A DNA stretch of 64,000 nt, from the NCBI GenBank assembly GCA_013178375.1, contig JABLXQ010000023.1, positions 61,092-125,091 on the forward strand, given 5' to 3'. Position numbers and translations under genes: made by a program. Origin of the DNA: Gammaproteobacteria bacterium. Its GTDB lineage: Bacteria > Pseudomonadota > Gammaproteobacteria > Pseudomonadales > Ketobacteraceae. Within the stretch, counting starts at the first letter, position 1, and each line of letters begins with the position of its first letter. Below are positions 46,060-56,284 of the stretch, one piece after another. The notes beneath the pieces are model-generated. The model saw only the letters and a program-made list of their open reading frames with translations, did no database searches and was not told the origin of the DNA.

Positions 46060-46710
46060 ATGAATTCTTCCGCCACATTTCGAGCAGTGAAGCTGTCGCC
46101 ATGGATCCCGGTGGGTTTGATGGTGGCTGCAATGGCCTTGATCTGGTGGAATAGTGCTGGCAATCCGCTGATTGGCTGGCGCCATTTTGAGCCGGCAGGC
46201 CAGCAATCTTATCTATTGTCAAAGATCGCAGGATTAACGGGGATTGTTTTGCTGGCTTTTCAAGCCCTGTATGCGATCTGGAAACCTTTGCTACCTAAGC
46301 GTCTGCAATTAAGTCGTGTTGGGCACATTCGTTTGGGTGTTCTGGTGGTTGTCACCATCCTGCTGCACGTGATTTTGTTTTTTGTTGCGGCCTGGATTCG
46401 GCAACAGCATTTCCCTGTTGCCTTGCTGATGCCGGATTTCGGACATGGTTTTTATAAAACCGGCTTGTCGTTGGGATTGATTGGATTGTGGGGAATGCTG
46501 CTGGTTCTGTATTTAGGGATGGCGCTGGCATCTCGACCGGGCAATCGACTAAAACGTTTGCATGCGCTGGCCATGCTGATGGTGGCGCCAGCACTGGTGC
46601 ATGGGGCGATGATTGGAACGGAAGCAGAGCACCCGGTGATGCAAGTATTTGGACTTGCGTTTGTGTTGCTCTGCATTCTGGGAGCAGCAAATCGCGTGAC
46701 GCATCGTTGA
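46060..46710 (+). CDS. Ferric-reductase-like haem membrane protein
   Basis: The 216-residue protein has about six hydrophobic helices with spaced histidines that could ligate haem b: GHIRLGVLVVVTILLHVILF, FGHGFYKTG, and LHALAMLMVAPALVHG. This is the pattern of the ferric-reductase-like transmembrane domain (YedZ/MsrQ and relatives). No flavin or NAD domain is present. It begins three bases after the ChrB/rhodanese gene and probably works with it in envelope redox chemistry. Confidence 0.72.
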   Translation: MNSSATFRAVKLSPWIPVGLMVAAMALIWWNSAGNPLIGWRHFEPAGQQSYLLSKIAGLTGIVLLAFQALYAIWKPLLPKRLQLSRVGHIRLGVLVVVTILLHVILFFVAAWIRQQHFPVALLMPDFGHGFYKTGLSLGLIGLWGMLLVLYLGMALASRPGNRLKRLHALAMLMVAPALVHGAMIGTEAEHPVMQVFGLAFVLLCILGAANRVTHR

Positions 46711-46774
46711 CGCATTTGCGCAATATTATCTCGATTTAAAAGTAGCTCGATTAAAAACAGGTGGGAACTACCAG

Positions 46775-49700
46775 ATGGCATGGCATGGACAGCAAGCCTA
46801 TACGGCTGCGCGCTTCAAAAAGCTGTTGTGGGTTTTGATTGGCTGGATGGTGTTTGTCCCGTTTGGGAGTGCGGCCTATTATGTGCCGCCGGGCACGGGC
46901 ATCACCCTGATGAGCTTGCGCGATGGCAACCAGATTGAATCCAGTGCCGGTACGCAGCGGCTGGACGCGGGGGAGTCCATCAACCTCGCGGCATCACAGT
47001 TCAGGCAATCTCCTATTCTAAATACGACGCGGGCGATAGCACTTGGTGCAACAGTGGCCGGGGCGGATATGCCTCCCATGGATCACCTTTTGGGGACGGC
47101 ATTTGTCGTGCCGCAGATGAGAGGCCATCACCGCTACGAACTGCTCAGCCCCTATGAAAACACCGAAGTACGCCTCCTGCAGGGGCAGAACCAACAAGCA
47201 GTAACGCTGACAGCTGGTCAGTGGACAGCTGTCAATAATGCCAACAACACCGAACGACTACTGATTCAGTCATCCACGCCGATTGTTGTCTATCATCGTG
47301 TCATTGATGCGTCAGGGGCGTCGAGTGACGCCTTCGCGGTACCGCCTGCAGCTACGGCTCTGTGGGGCCTGTCCGGCAAACAAATGTTGATTGCTGCTGC
47401 TCAAAACAACACGAATGTTCAAGTGCAATCCAGTGCGGGAGACGATATCGCGTTGATCCTGCAAGCCGGTGAGCAGCTTCCGATCCAACTGAGTCCCACA
47501 TCAACGGCGAACCAGACGGTAGCGGTGAAATTGACCGCAGACAAACCGGTCATGGCGATTTCGTTGGATGATACAGGCGGGAAAGATGCGGTTGCGTTTT
47601 GGCCGGAATACCTATTGGCCTCGGACTATCGCTTGCCAGGTGCAGCAGACTACATCGCGATCGCTTGCCCTCAGGCAGCAACCAAAATCCGGTGGCAGAG
47701 TGCCAAAGGTGCGCAGCAGGTACAGGAGTGTGGAGCTGTTGGGGCCTTGGTTGGTGTACAACGTCTGACGGGATCGGTATTGACAGCAGGGTTCCATTTT
47801 ACAGCGGATCATCCCGTTCTTGTGATCGCCAAAGACACGCAGACCCGGAATCAGTATCACCTGACGGGCTTCCTGGAACGTCAATATGTGATTGGCGCCG
47901 GTACTGCTCCGTTGCGTATTACAAGCAAGACCGACGCCACTCTGGTTCACACAGAATCCGGCAGCCAACTCTCGGGTGCTGATGAATCTTCCACCCTCAG
48001 TCTTGGATCGTATCCTGCGCCAGTGTGGGCTCAGGAGGAGTTCGTTGTTGGAGGTTCAGGTGCAGACATCCAGAATGCCATCGACGAGGAGTGGCTGGCG
48101 ACTGACTTCGTATTGCCGCAGGCGCGAGGGCGGCATCGCTACTGGCTTTATAGTCCGAATGCGTCCGCCAGCGCGAGCGTGCTGGAAAACAACGCCACTC
48201 GAACCGTGATGCTTCCCTCAGGGACACCGGTTGCAATTGACGGTAATAGTGCGAATGAATCAACGATACGCATTGGCGCGGATCGTCCCATCGCGGTATG
48301 GCACAAGGCAGAAGAGGGGTCAAACAGCCGGGTAGATGCCTATCTCGCGGCGGGTGCAGAACGCGAATTGTGGGGAGTGCAGAGCCAGGATATTCATATT
48401 GGTGCCTTGCGCGATGGTACGGAGGTTGATGTTTACAACAGTAATGGTGCTCAGGAGCAGTTGCGTCTGAACGCCGGTGGTTATGCGCGGCTCAGCGGTG
48501 GCAACCAGGCCGCGCAAGGTCAGGGACCTGGTGTTTACCTCAAAGCCAACTACCCCATTGCTGCCCTCCAAACAGAGGATGGAGATGGTCAGAGTGCCAC
48601 CGTATTAATTGACAAATCGCGCCTTGCCAATCGGTTTCACTTATTGGAGGCCGCAGACTATGTTGCCATCGTGTGTCCTGATGCGGGCACGCAAATCAGC
48701 GTTGTTTATCCCAACAGCGATCCCTATACCGAAGACTGTTCCGCCAATGGCCAGTATCCTGGAAAACTGCGCTTGCCGGTCACTGCGGGGGAAGCCATTC
48801 CCGCAGGCACGCGGCTGGATGCCAGCCAGCCTGTTTATGTGATGATGGATCCGCTGAATGACCAGCGTGAGCATAATGTATATGGCTTCAAGCTCAGTGG
48901 TGCTGGAGCCACAGCAGCGCCGGCTACGTTTAAAACTGCTTCGTTCAGTATGGCGGCCGCTACGCTGGTATCTGCTCCGGTCATCACTACGCAGTCCGTC
49001 AGTACTACGTTAAATCCGTTCACGATCAGTGGCACCGCGACCGCCAGCACAAGCGTGCGGCTCTACATTAACGGCGTTCTGCAGAAAACCGGTAGCAGCG
49101 ATGCCAGCGGCAACTTCACTGTGCCAGCCGCGCTGCACGATGGCGCTAATAGCATCTATGTCACCGAGTGGGATGGCGTAGCAGAGTCATCTGCATCAAA
49201 CAGTATCAGCGTTACCTACACCAACAGTATACCGCGGACGCAGACGGGCACGATCAGCACCAGTGCGGTGTGGACCCGTGGTGATGGCACGCCGTATCAG
49301 GTTACGGGTGACTTGGTAGTGGCAGCGGGTATTGAGTTGACTCTGATGGAAGGTGCGCGGCTGCAGTTTGCCAGCGGCAAGAAACTGACCGTGTCGGGGA
49401 CGTTGACGGTGTTCGGTCAGAGTGGATCGCCGGCCATACTGACATCCACTGCGGCTAGCCCGGTTGCTAATGGCTGGGTGGGGATTGAGGCCGATGGTAC
49501 TAATGCGCGCGTTAATCTCGATCAGGTCGAAATCAGTGGTGCCACGGTGGGTATTCGATTGAAAAATGGGGCCCAATCTACCGTGAAGTTCGGTTCGCTG
49601 CACCATAATAATCATGGAGCCTGGGTTGAATCGGGCTCAAAAGGAAATCTAAGTAACTGTACGATCTACAGCAACGCGCAGCACGGTGTTTACCTGGTTA

Positions 49701-52700
49701 ATCCAAACAGCTATGTAACGCTGTTGAGTAGTGAAATTTATAGCAACGTATATGGTGTGACGTTTGGGCTATCGTCCAGTGGTTTGCTGGAAGGCAACCT
49801 GATCCGCAATAACAGTAATCGCGGTATTTGGATTTTGGACAAGGCGACACCGGTCATCCGTAATGGAAATGAAATTCGAGCCAATCAGTACGGTATTTTG
49901 GTGCAGCCAGGCACGGTGAATGTGGCGAATCATGCCGTCCCGGTTGTGACAGGTAACAAGATTCATTCGAATACCAGCTACAACTATCACGCTAGTAATT
50001 ATGCGCAGCCTTCGACGGTGATGTTGAATGCGACGGGGAACTGGTGGGGCACGACTGATCCGTCGGTGATCGCAGCGAAGATCTTCGACTATGCGGACGG
50101 TCCTGGCGGCTCTCCGACATTGGATGTCAGGGGTTTTGTAGATGCGGAAGGTGATGTCGTGCCGGGGGAGCAGTTGCTGGGTTTGCTGGCAGCAGATACG
50201 ACGCTGACAGCGAACACAGAATACTGGGTATTGAGTGATTTGATTGTGGCGCAGGGTAAAACCCTGACGGCGCCTGCTGGCGTGACCTTTAGGCACGCAA
50301 CCGGTGCTGAGCTAGTGGTCTGGGGAACACTTAATTTGACTGGAACGGCCGCCAACCCGGTGTTGTTAACCTCCACCGCAAGTACCCCGGTGGCAGGAGG
50401 CTGGTCAGGCGTCGTGGTCAGTGGCACAGGAGCTCAAGTAAATCTGAATCATGTGGAGATCAGTGGTGCCACGACGGGGCTGCGTGTTACTAGCAATGGC
50501 CGGGCGGCACTCAGTAGTGGCAACGTGCATGACAATGACAGTGGAATCTGGTTTGACACGGCAGGTCAGGGTACCGTGAGCGGCAGTCAGATTTATAGCA
50601 ATACCCAATATGGCGTGTACCTGATCAATGCCAACAGCTACGTGACGATGACGGGTAGCGAGATTTACAGCAACAATGTGGGTGTGTATTTCCATGATGC
50701 CGCGGGTGGATTGCTGGAGGGTAACCTGATCAGGAATAGCGTGGCGCACGGCGTCTTTGTGCAAAGCAGAAGTGCGCCGGTTATCCGCAATGGCAATGAA
50801 ATTCGTAGCAATAAATATGGCATCACTGTAGTGCCAACTTCTGCGACGTTGGCGAGCAACCCCAATCCGGTGATAACGGGTAATAAGATACATTCCAACT
50901 CGTCCATGAACTATCAAGCTTACACCTTTGCCCAACCATCGACAGTGAAGTTGAATGCCACAGGAAACTGGTGGGGCACGACCGACCCGTCGGCGATCGC
51001 AGCGAAGATCTATGACTATGTGGAGAGTTCTGATAATGCTCCGGTGGTGGATGTCAGGGGCTTTGTGGATTCTGAAGGTGATGTAGTGCCGGGCGAACAG
51101 TTGCTGGGTTTACTGACGGCAGATACGACGTTGACAGCAAACACAGAATACTTAGTGTTGAGTGACTTGATTGTGGCGCAGGGCAAAACCTTGACGGTAC
51201 CGGAGGGCGTGACCTTCAGGCACGCAACCGGTGCTGAGCTGGTCGTCTGGGGAACACTTAATGTGACTGGAACGGCCGCCAATCCGGTGTTGTTGACTTC
51301 CACGGTAGATACGCCGGTGGCGGGAAGCTGGTCAGGCGTCGTAGTCAGCGGCACCGGCGCACAAGTGAATCTGAGCCATGTGGAAATCAGCGGTGCCAAG
51401 ACGGGGTTGCAGGTTATAAATAATGCGCGTGCGACGTTGAGCAACGGCAATGTGCATCATAATGCTGATGGCATTCGAATTACCTCGGCTGGACAGGGCA
51501 CGGTAAGTAGCAGTCAGATTTATAGCAATACCCAATATGGCGTGTACCTGATCAATGCCAACAGCTATGTGACGCTGACCGGTGGCGAGATTTACAGCAA
51601 TGATGTGGGTGTGTATTTCAGCGACGCGGCGGGTGGATTGCTGGAAGGTAACCTGATCCGGAATAACGTGACGTACGGCGTTTATGTGCAAAACAAAAGT
51701 GCGCCGGTTATTCGCAATGGCAATGAAGTTCGCAGCAATTCGATCGGGATCTATGTAGGGCCATCGTCTGTAGCATTGGCAAACAATTCTGCCCCGGTGA
51801 CAACCGGCAACAGGATCCATTCCAATACAAACTGGAACTATCAGGCTCAAAGCTTTGCCCAACCATCGACGGTGAAGTTGAATGCAACAGGAAACTGGTG
51901 GGGCACGACCGACCCATCAGCGATTGCGGCAAAGATTCACGATTATGCGGATAATTCGACAAGTTCTCCTCCAGTGGATATCCGTGGTTTTGTGGATGCT
52001 GCGGGAGCTGTAGTGCCGGGGGAACAGTTGCTGGGTTTGCTGACTGCCGATACGACATTGACAGCAAACACTGAATACTTAGTGTTGAGTGATTTGATTG
52101 TGACGCAGGGTAAAACCTTGACGGTGCCGGAAGGCGTGACCTTCAGGCACGCAACTGGTGCCGAGCTGGTGGTCTGGGGAACACTTAATGTGACGGGAAC
52201 GGCCGCCAATCCGGTATTGTTGACTTCCACGGTAGATACGCCGGTGGCGGGAGGCTGGTCAGGCGTCGTGGTCAGCGGCACAGGTGCTCAAGTGAATCTG
52301 AGCCATGTGGAAATCAGCGGTGCCACGACGGGGTTGCAGGTTGTAAATAATGCGCGGGCGACGCTGAGCAACGGTAGTGTGCATCATAATACTGATGGCA
52401 TTCGCATTAACTTGGCTGGACAGGGCACGGTAAGCAGCAGTCAGATTTATAGCAATACCTCCGGTGTTTCCCTCGTCAACGTCAGCAGTTACGTAACGCT
52501 AACCGGCAGTGAGATTTACAGCAATAGTGTGGGGGTTTCTTTCAATGACGCGGCGGGTGGGTTGCTGGAGAACAACCTTATTCGAAACAATGTATCGAAT
52601 GGCATTGAGGTGCTGAGCAAGAGTGCGCCGGTTATTCGCAATGGCAATGAAGTTCGCAACAATGCGATCGGCATTTATGTGGGGCCATCGTCAGTAGCAT

Positions 52701-55381
52701 TGGCAAACAATCCTGCCCCAGTAACAACCGGCAACAAGATCTATTCCAATACAACCTGGAATTATCAGGCACAAAGCTTTGCACAGCCATCAACGGTGAA
52801 GTTGAACGCGACAGGGAACTGGTGGGGCACGGCCGATCCCTCAGCGATTGCGGCGAAGATCCATGATTATGTGGAAAGCCAGTCCAGTTCACCAGTTGTC
52901 GATTTTAGTGGCTTTTTGGATGATGCTGGCCAGCCTGTAGTTACCGGGGAGCCACTTTTTGGATACTTGACAAATGATAGGACGTTGATCGCAAATTCAA
53001 CGTATTTGGTTATAAATAATCTTTATGTGAGCGCGGGTAAAACCCTAACGATTCCGCAAGGTGTAGTGTTGAAGTTTGTGAATGGCTCCATGTTGGAGGT
53101 GTCAGGAAGCCTGAATGTGAGCGGTACTGCTACAGCGCCTGTGGTTTTCTCATCAGCCGAAGAAAGTCCAATCAGAGGCAGCTGGAAAGGAATTTCTGTC
53201 ATATCGGGTGGTGGCGCTCAAACCATATCCTTGAATCATGCTCGAATTGAATGGGCTGATGTGGGCATTAAGACCACGGCGATCAATTTATTTTTGAGTA
53301 ATACCGAAATTCGAAACTTTCAGTCCACTGGGATTTTGATGACAAATGCAGGCGGACTGTTGGATCGGGTTCATGTCGATAACGGTGATAGAGCCAGCAG
53401 CGTTGTGATGCATCGCGGTATATATTTGATCGGCAGTTCGCCTACCATCCAAAATAGCATTATTCAGAACACGTACTATGGAGTGGTTTTGTCGGGAAAC
53501 TCCAATCCAGTCATTCAAAATAATGTGATTGCATTTAATAGCTACGGCATTTATTTGATCGGTTCTGGTGTTGATTCGGGCAATCCAAGGCCAACAATTA
53601 CAGGGAATGATCTTCTTTCTCCTGGGCCGGGTAATTCGGTTGTATATTTTTCTAACTACGGCAGTAATAGCGCACTAAGCATTAATTTAACCGGGAATTG
53701 GTGGGGTAGTACGACGCCTAATTTTAATAATTTGGTGTATTTCTCCTCTTCGAAGTCTTCAGTAGCTAATACAAGCAATTATTTGCAGGCTCCTTCTCAG
53801 TCTCCGGTTGCCAGTGTATTAGTGTTGGCCAATAGCTATTTTTCACCTAATGCAGATGGTGTGAAAGATGCGGTGTCCGCAACTGCTGGATTGACTGGCA
53901 GCGCTAATTGGACGCTTTCAGTGCAGAATGCCTCGGGAGCTGTGGTACGCAGCTATAGCGGCACTGGAGCATCTGTGAGTGTGAGCTGGGACGGTCGTGA
54001 TCAAGCTGGCGTCACGCAATCTGACGGCCTGTATAAACTCGTATTGACCACCACCTTGGACAATCGCACCAAGGGCTGGCAGCAGGTGATGTTGGATAAC
54101 ACACAGCCCGCTGCAATAGTTACATCTCCTGTCGCTGGGACAACGATCGAAAATGATCTAAGTGTTGCCGTAAATGGCTCGGCAACTGATGCCAATCTTC
54201 AAGATTACAGCGTGCAGTGGGGCAGTGGTGAGAGTCCTGTGACTTTCCAGAATTTAGCGTCAGGCACCTCCAATGTCCGGAATGTCACGCTGGCCTCCTG
54301 GGTGATTAACAATCAGAACGGTGGTGCAGCACCGGCCAGTGGGGCCTACACATTGAAATTGCTCGTAACCGATAAGGCGGGCAATTCCCGCCAGGCTTTG
54401 GTGCCTGTCACATTGGATACGCTTAATATTTTCAATGTGAGCAAATCTGTCACGCAAATAGATCTCTCTAATAATGGTGCGGTTACTGTTAATTATTCAG
54501 TTGGTGGCGCAGCGAATGTTATTGCCAAAATCTATGCAGATGGTGCCACCACGCCCGTATATCAACAAACTCAAGCACATTCTGCAGGAGGCGCTTATAG
54601 CGTAACCTGGAATGGACGTGATGAGAGCAATGGGCTTGTTCCGGAAGGTGTTTACCGGATTGAGCTGGAAGCGATGCAGGGCAGCAAGCGTATTCTTTAT
54701 GCGCCTGTGCATACGCCGGTAAATGTGACCGGTTCCGGTGCCGTCGATACAGCATTCAACACGCATAAAAATGATTTTTGGCAAACCACGTATACACTGG
54801 CCCAGCCCGCGCGGCTTGATTTGTCTATAGGCCTTGCGGGCACAGCAACTACTTTTTATGCATTCAAAGGCAAGGCATTTGATGCTGGCACGCACCCAAT
54901 TGTATGGGATGGTCGGGACCCTAATGGCGCAGTTGTTTCCGGGATGGTCAATGCTACATTCTCAATGCCCAAATCCTTGGCGCCGAACGAAATCATTGTC
55001 AAAGGCACGAATCTGACGCTGAGCAGTGCGCATCCGACGCGTCTTGAAATTCTGTCGGACCCTAACATGGTGGTGCATAGCTACGAGCAGTTCTCGCAGA
55101 TTCGCTATCGCATTGACCAGGATGCGTATGTGTCGTTCACCTTGTTGCCACCGGGAGTCAACGATCCGAATGACGCGAGCGCGTTCCACCTGTTGGAAAA
55201 CCAGTTGCAATCGGGTTCGGCCGCCGCGCAGCCAGCGGTGGAATGGAAAGGTTACGACGAGGACGATACCAATAACATTCTGATCAACACAGAAGGTACC
55301 TATACCTATCTGATTGAAGCCCGCAGTGTGGCGACGGGCTATGTGAGTCGCTATCGCGGCTCGCTGCAACTGTATCAATAA
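46775..55381 (+). CDS. Giant secreted protein: duplicated N-terminal module, tandem beta-helix units and FlgD-type Ig domains
   Basis: The 2868-residue protein has an N-terminal signal (hydrophobic stretch about 17-33). Residues about 35-395 and 396-735 are two copies of one module, each containing LPQARGRHRYWL- or VPQMRGHHRYEL-type and AADYxAIxCP blocks. About 736-815 is an Ig-like domain (FTISGTATASTSVRLYING). About 819-2340 holds five right-handed beta-helix units, each closing with NATGNWWG or a variant. About 2345-2868 holds four FlgD-Ig-like domains with SWDGRD, TWNGRD, VWDGRD and EWKGYD. It is probably a surface or extracellular adhesin or scaffold. It heads a run of five more genes. 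AGGTGGG precedes the ATG. Confidence 0.85.
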   Translation: MAWHGQQAYTAARFKKLLWVLIGWMVFVPFGSAAYYVPPGTGITLMSLRDGNQIESSAGTQRLDAGESINLAASQFRQSPILNTTRAIALGATVAGADMPPMDHLLGTAFVVPQMRGHHRYELLSPYENTEVRLLQGQNQQAVTLTAGQWTAVNNANNTERLLIQSSTPIVVYHRVIDASGASSDAFAVPPAATALWGLSGKQMLIAAAQNNTNVQVQSSAGDDIALILQAGEQLPIQLSPTSTANQTVAVKLTADKPVMAISLDDTGGKDAVAFWPEYLLASDYRLPGAADYIAIACPQAATKIRWQSAKGAQQVQECGAVGALVGVQRLTGSVLTAGFHFTADHPVLVIAKDTQTRNQYHLTGFLERQYVIGAGTAPLRITSKTDATLVHTESGSQLSGADESSTLSLGSYPAPVWAQEEFVVGGSGADIQNAIDEEWLATDFVLPQARGRHRYWLYSPNASASASVLENNATRTVMLPSGTPVAIDGNSANESTIRIGADRPIAVWHKAEEGSNSRVDAYLAAGAERELWGVQSQDIHIGALRDGTEVDVYNSNGAQEQLRLNAGGYARLSGGNQAAQGQGPGVYLKANYPIAALQTEDGDGQSATVLIDKSRLANRFHLLEAADYVAIVCPDAGTQISVVYPNSDPYTEDCSANGQYPGKLRLPVTAGEAIPAGTRLDASQPVYVMMDPLNDQREHNVYGFKLSGAGATAAPATFKTASFSMAAATLVSAPVITTQSVSTTLNPFTISGTATASTSVRLYINGVLQKTGSSDASGNFTVPAALHDGANSIYVTEWDGVAESSASNSISVTYTNSIPRTQTGTISTSAVWTRGDGTPYQVTGDLVVAAGIELTLMEGARLQFASGKKLTVSGTLTVFGQSGSPAILTSTAASPVANGWVGIEADGTNARVNLDQVEISGATVGIRLKNGAQSTVKFGSLHHNNHGAWVESGSKGNLSNCTIYSNAQHGVYLVNPNSYVTLLSSEIYSNVYGVTFGLSSSGLLEGNLIRNNSNRGIWILDKATPVIRNGNEIRANQYGILVQPGTVNVANHAVPVVTGNKIHSNTSYNYHASNYAQPSTVMLNATGNWWGTTDPSVIAAKIFDYADGPGGSPTLDVRGFVDAEGDVVPGEQLLGLLAADTTLTANTEYWVLSDLIVAQGKTLTAPAGVTFRHATGAELVVWGTLNLTGTAANPVLLTSTASTPVAGGWSGVVVSGTGAQVNLNHVEISGATTGLRVTSNGRAALSSGNVHDNDSGIWFDTAGQGTVSGSQIYSNTQYGVYLINANSYVTMTGSEIYSNNVGVYFHDAAGGLLEGNLIRNSVAHGVFVQSRSAPVIRNGNEIRSNKYGITVVPTSATLASNPNPVITGNKIHSNSSMNYQAYTFAQPSTVKLNATGNWWGTTDPSAIAAKIYDYVESSDNAPVVDVRGFVDSEGDVVPGEQLLGLLTADTTLTANTEYLVLSDLIVAQGKTLTVPEGVTFRHATGAELVVWGTLNVTGTAANPVLLTSTVDTPVAGSWSGVVVSGTGAQVNLSHVEISGAKTGLQVINNARATLSNGNVHHNADGIRITSAGQGTVSSSQIYSNTQYGVYLINANSYVTLTGGEIYSNDVGVYFSDAAGGLLEGNLIRNNVTYGVYVQNKSAPVIRNGNEVRSNSIGIYVGPSSVALANNSAPVTTGNRIHSNTNWNYQAQSFAQPSTVKLNATGNWWGTTDPSAIAAKIHDYADNSTSSPPVDIRGFVDAAGAVVPGEQLLGLLTADTTLTANTEYLVLSDLIVTQGKTLTVPEGVTFRHATGAELVVWGTLNVTGTAANPVLLTSTVDTPVAGGWSGVVVSGTGAQVNLSHVEISGATTGLQVVNNARATLSNGSVHHNTDGIRINLAGQGTVSSSQIYSNTSGVSLVNVSSYVTLTGSEIYSNSVGVSFNDAAGGLLENNLIRNNVSNGIEVLSKSAPVIRNGNEVRNNAIGIYVGPSSVALANNPAPVTTGNKIYSNTTWNYQAQSFAQPSTVKLNATGNWWGTADPSAIAAKIHDYVESQSSSPVVDFSGFLDDAGQPVVTGEPLFGYLTNDRTLIANSTYLVINNLYVSAGKTLTIPQGVVLKFVNGSMLEVSGSLNVSGTATAPVVFSSAEESPIRGSWKGISVISGGGAQTISLNHARIEWADVGIKTTAINLFLSNTEIRNFQSTGILMTNAGGLLDRVHVDNGDRASSVVMHRGIYLIGSSPTIQNSIIQNTYYGVVLSGNSNPVIQNNVIAFNSYGIYLIGSGVDSGNPRPTITGNDLLSPGPGNSVVYFSNYGSNSALSINLTGNWWGSTTPNFNNLVYFSSSKSSVANTSNYLQAPSQSPVASVLVLANSYFSPNADGVKDAVSATAGLTGSANWTLSVQNASGAVVRSYSGTGASVSVSWDGRDQAGVTQSDGLYKLVLTTTLDNRTKGWQQVMLDNTQPAAIVTSPVAGTTIENDLSVAVNGSATDANLQDYSVQWGSGESPVTFQNLASGTSNVRNVTLASWVINNQNGGAAPASGAYTLKLLVTDKAGNSRQALVPVTLDTLNIFNVSKSVTQIDLSNNGAVTVNYSVGGAANVIAKIYADGATTPVYQQTQAHSAGGAYSVTWNGRDESNGLVPEGVYRIELEAMQGSKRILYAPVHTPVNVTGSGAVDTAFNTHKNDFWQTTYTLAQPARLDLSIGLAGTATTFYAFKGKAFDAGTHPIVWDGRDPNGAVVSGMVNATFSMPKSLAPNEIIVKGTNLTLSSAHPTRLEILSDPNMVVHSYEQFSQIRYRIDQDAYVSFTLLPPGVNDPNDASAFHLLENQLQSGSAAAQPAVEWKGYDEDDTNNILINTEGTYTYLIEARSVATGYVSRYRGSLQLYQ
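50129..52906 (+). repeat. Three tandem ~927-bp coding repeats in the giant gene
   Basis: Units start at 50129, 51056 and 51983 (periods 927, 927 and 924 bases, about 309 residues). Each starts with RGFVD-[AS]-[EA]-G-x-VVPGEQLLGLL and contains blocks such as ANTEYLVLSDLIV, VVVSGTGAQVNL and QPSTVKLNATGNWWG. Long stretches of DNA are nearly identical between units. A more diverged unit precedes them (about 49229-50128) and another follows (52907 to about 53790). Confidence 0.92.
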
Positions 55382-55393
55382 GGCGAAGAATCC

Positions 55394-56284
55394 ATGTTGA
55401 AGCGTATATCGATGATGCTGATGCTGGTCGTGGTGGCGGGTTGTTCCACGCTCGCCCCCAAAACGACGACATCGGATGTGGCGGGGCGGGTTGCCTATTT
55501 GCAATACACCGAGGGCTATTGGCAGGTCTGGTTGATGGATGCGGCGGGTCAAAACCAGCGGCAGCTGACGCGAAGCCCGTACGACAAGGCGACGTCATCC
55601 TGGTATCCGGATGGGGAACACTTGCTGATCGGTGGCATTCAGGGCGAACTGGAGAAGATCAGTATCCAGGACGGCAAGGCTCAGCCGTTGAAACTGCCGT
55701 TGCACGGACTGGTGGATGCGGCCGTGGCCCCCAGTGGCAAGGCAATTCTGTTTTCTTTGCCGGCAGCTGGCACGACCTTCAACGATCACATCTGGCTGAT
55801 CAACGAAGATGGGACGGGACAGGAAAAGCTTACCGACCAGGGTTATTTGAAGCATCAACCGGTTTGGGCGCCCCAATCGGACTGGATCTACTTCCTGTCT
55901 GGCAAGGGTGATCAGTCCCACGACATCTGGCGGTTGAATTATCGCACGCGTGAGTTGGAGCAGATGACCACGGGGCAGCTTTATCACTTTGACGTGGCGG
56001 TATCGGTGAGTGGCATGTCGGCCTTCTCCAGCAACCGCAGCGGTAATTATGAGATCTGGACGTGGGATGGGAAAGCAGTGCCCAAACAACTGACGCAGGA
56101 TCCCGGTCTGGATGGCAAGCCTTCCTGGTCGCCGGAGGGTGACTACCTGCTGTTTGAGTCATCCCGGGGGGGCGCCTTGAACATCTGGCGGATGAGTGCA
56201 GACGGCAGCCAATTGCAGCAATTGACGTTCAGTGAAGAAGGAGCCCGGTCGCCGAACTGGTTTGTGGGAGTGTCGCATGATTAA
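55394..56284 (+). CDS. TolB-like (PD40) lipoprotein
   Basis: The 296-residue lipoprotein (lipobox VVAGC, Cys17) is made of PD40/WD40-like beta-propeller strands of the TolB type. The repeated pattern is YQxW-D-x-D-G-x-x-x-x-x-L-T, seen in VWLMDAAGQNQRQLT, IWLINEDGTGQEKLT and IWRMSADGSQLQQLT. It is shorter than TolB (no N-terminal TolB domain) and probably a surface or periplasmic interaction protein. It follows the giant gene by 12 bases and overlaps the next gene by eight. Confidence 0.85.
   Translation: MLKRISMMLMLVVVAGCSTLAPKTTTSDVAGRVAYLQYTEGYWQVWLMDAAGQNQRQLTRSPYDKATSSWYPDGEHLLIGGIQGELEKISIQDGKAQPLKLPLHGLVDAAVAPSGKAILFSLPAAGTTFNDHIWLINEDGTGQEKLTDQGYLKHQPVWAPQSDWIYFLSGKGDQSHDIWRLNYRTRELEQMTTGQLYHFDVAVSVSGMSAFSSNRSGNYEIWTWDGKAVPKQLTQDPGLDGKPSWSPEGDYLLFESSRGGALNIWRMSADGSQLQQLTFSEEGARSPNWFVGVSHD

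Noticed and set aside
50129..52906. Tandem repeats considered as a CRISPR array or satellite
   Set aside because: The units are about 927 bases, fully coding and in frame, and they encode beta-helix motifs.
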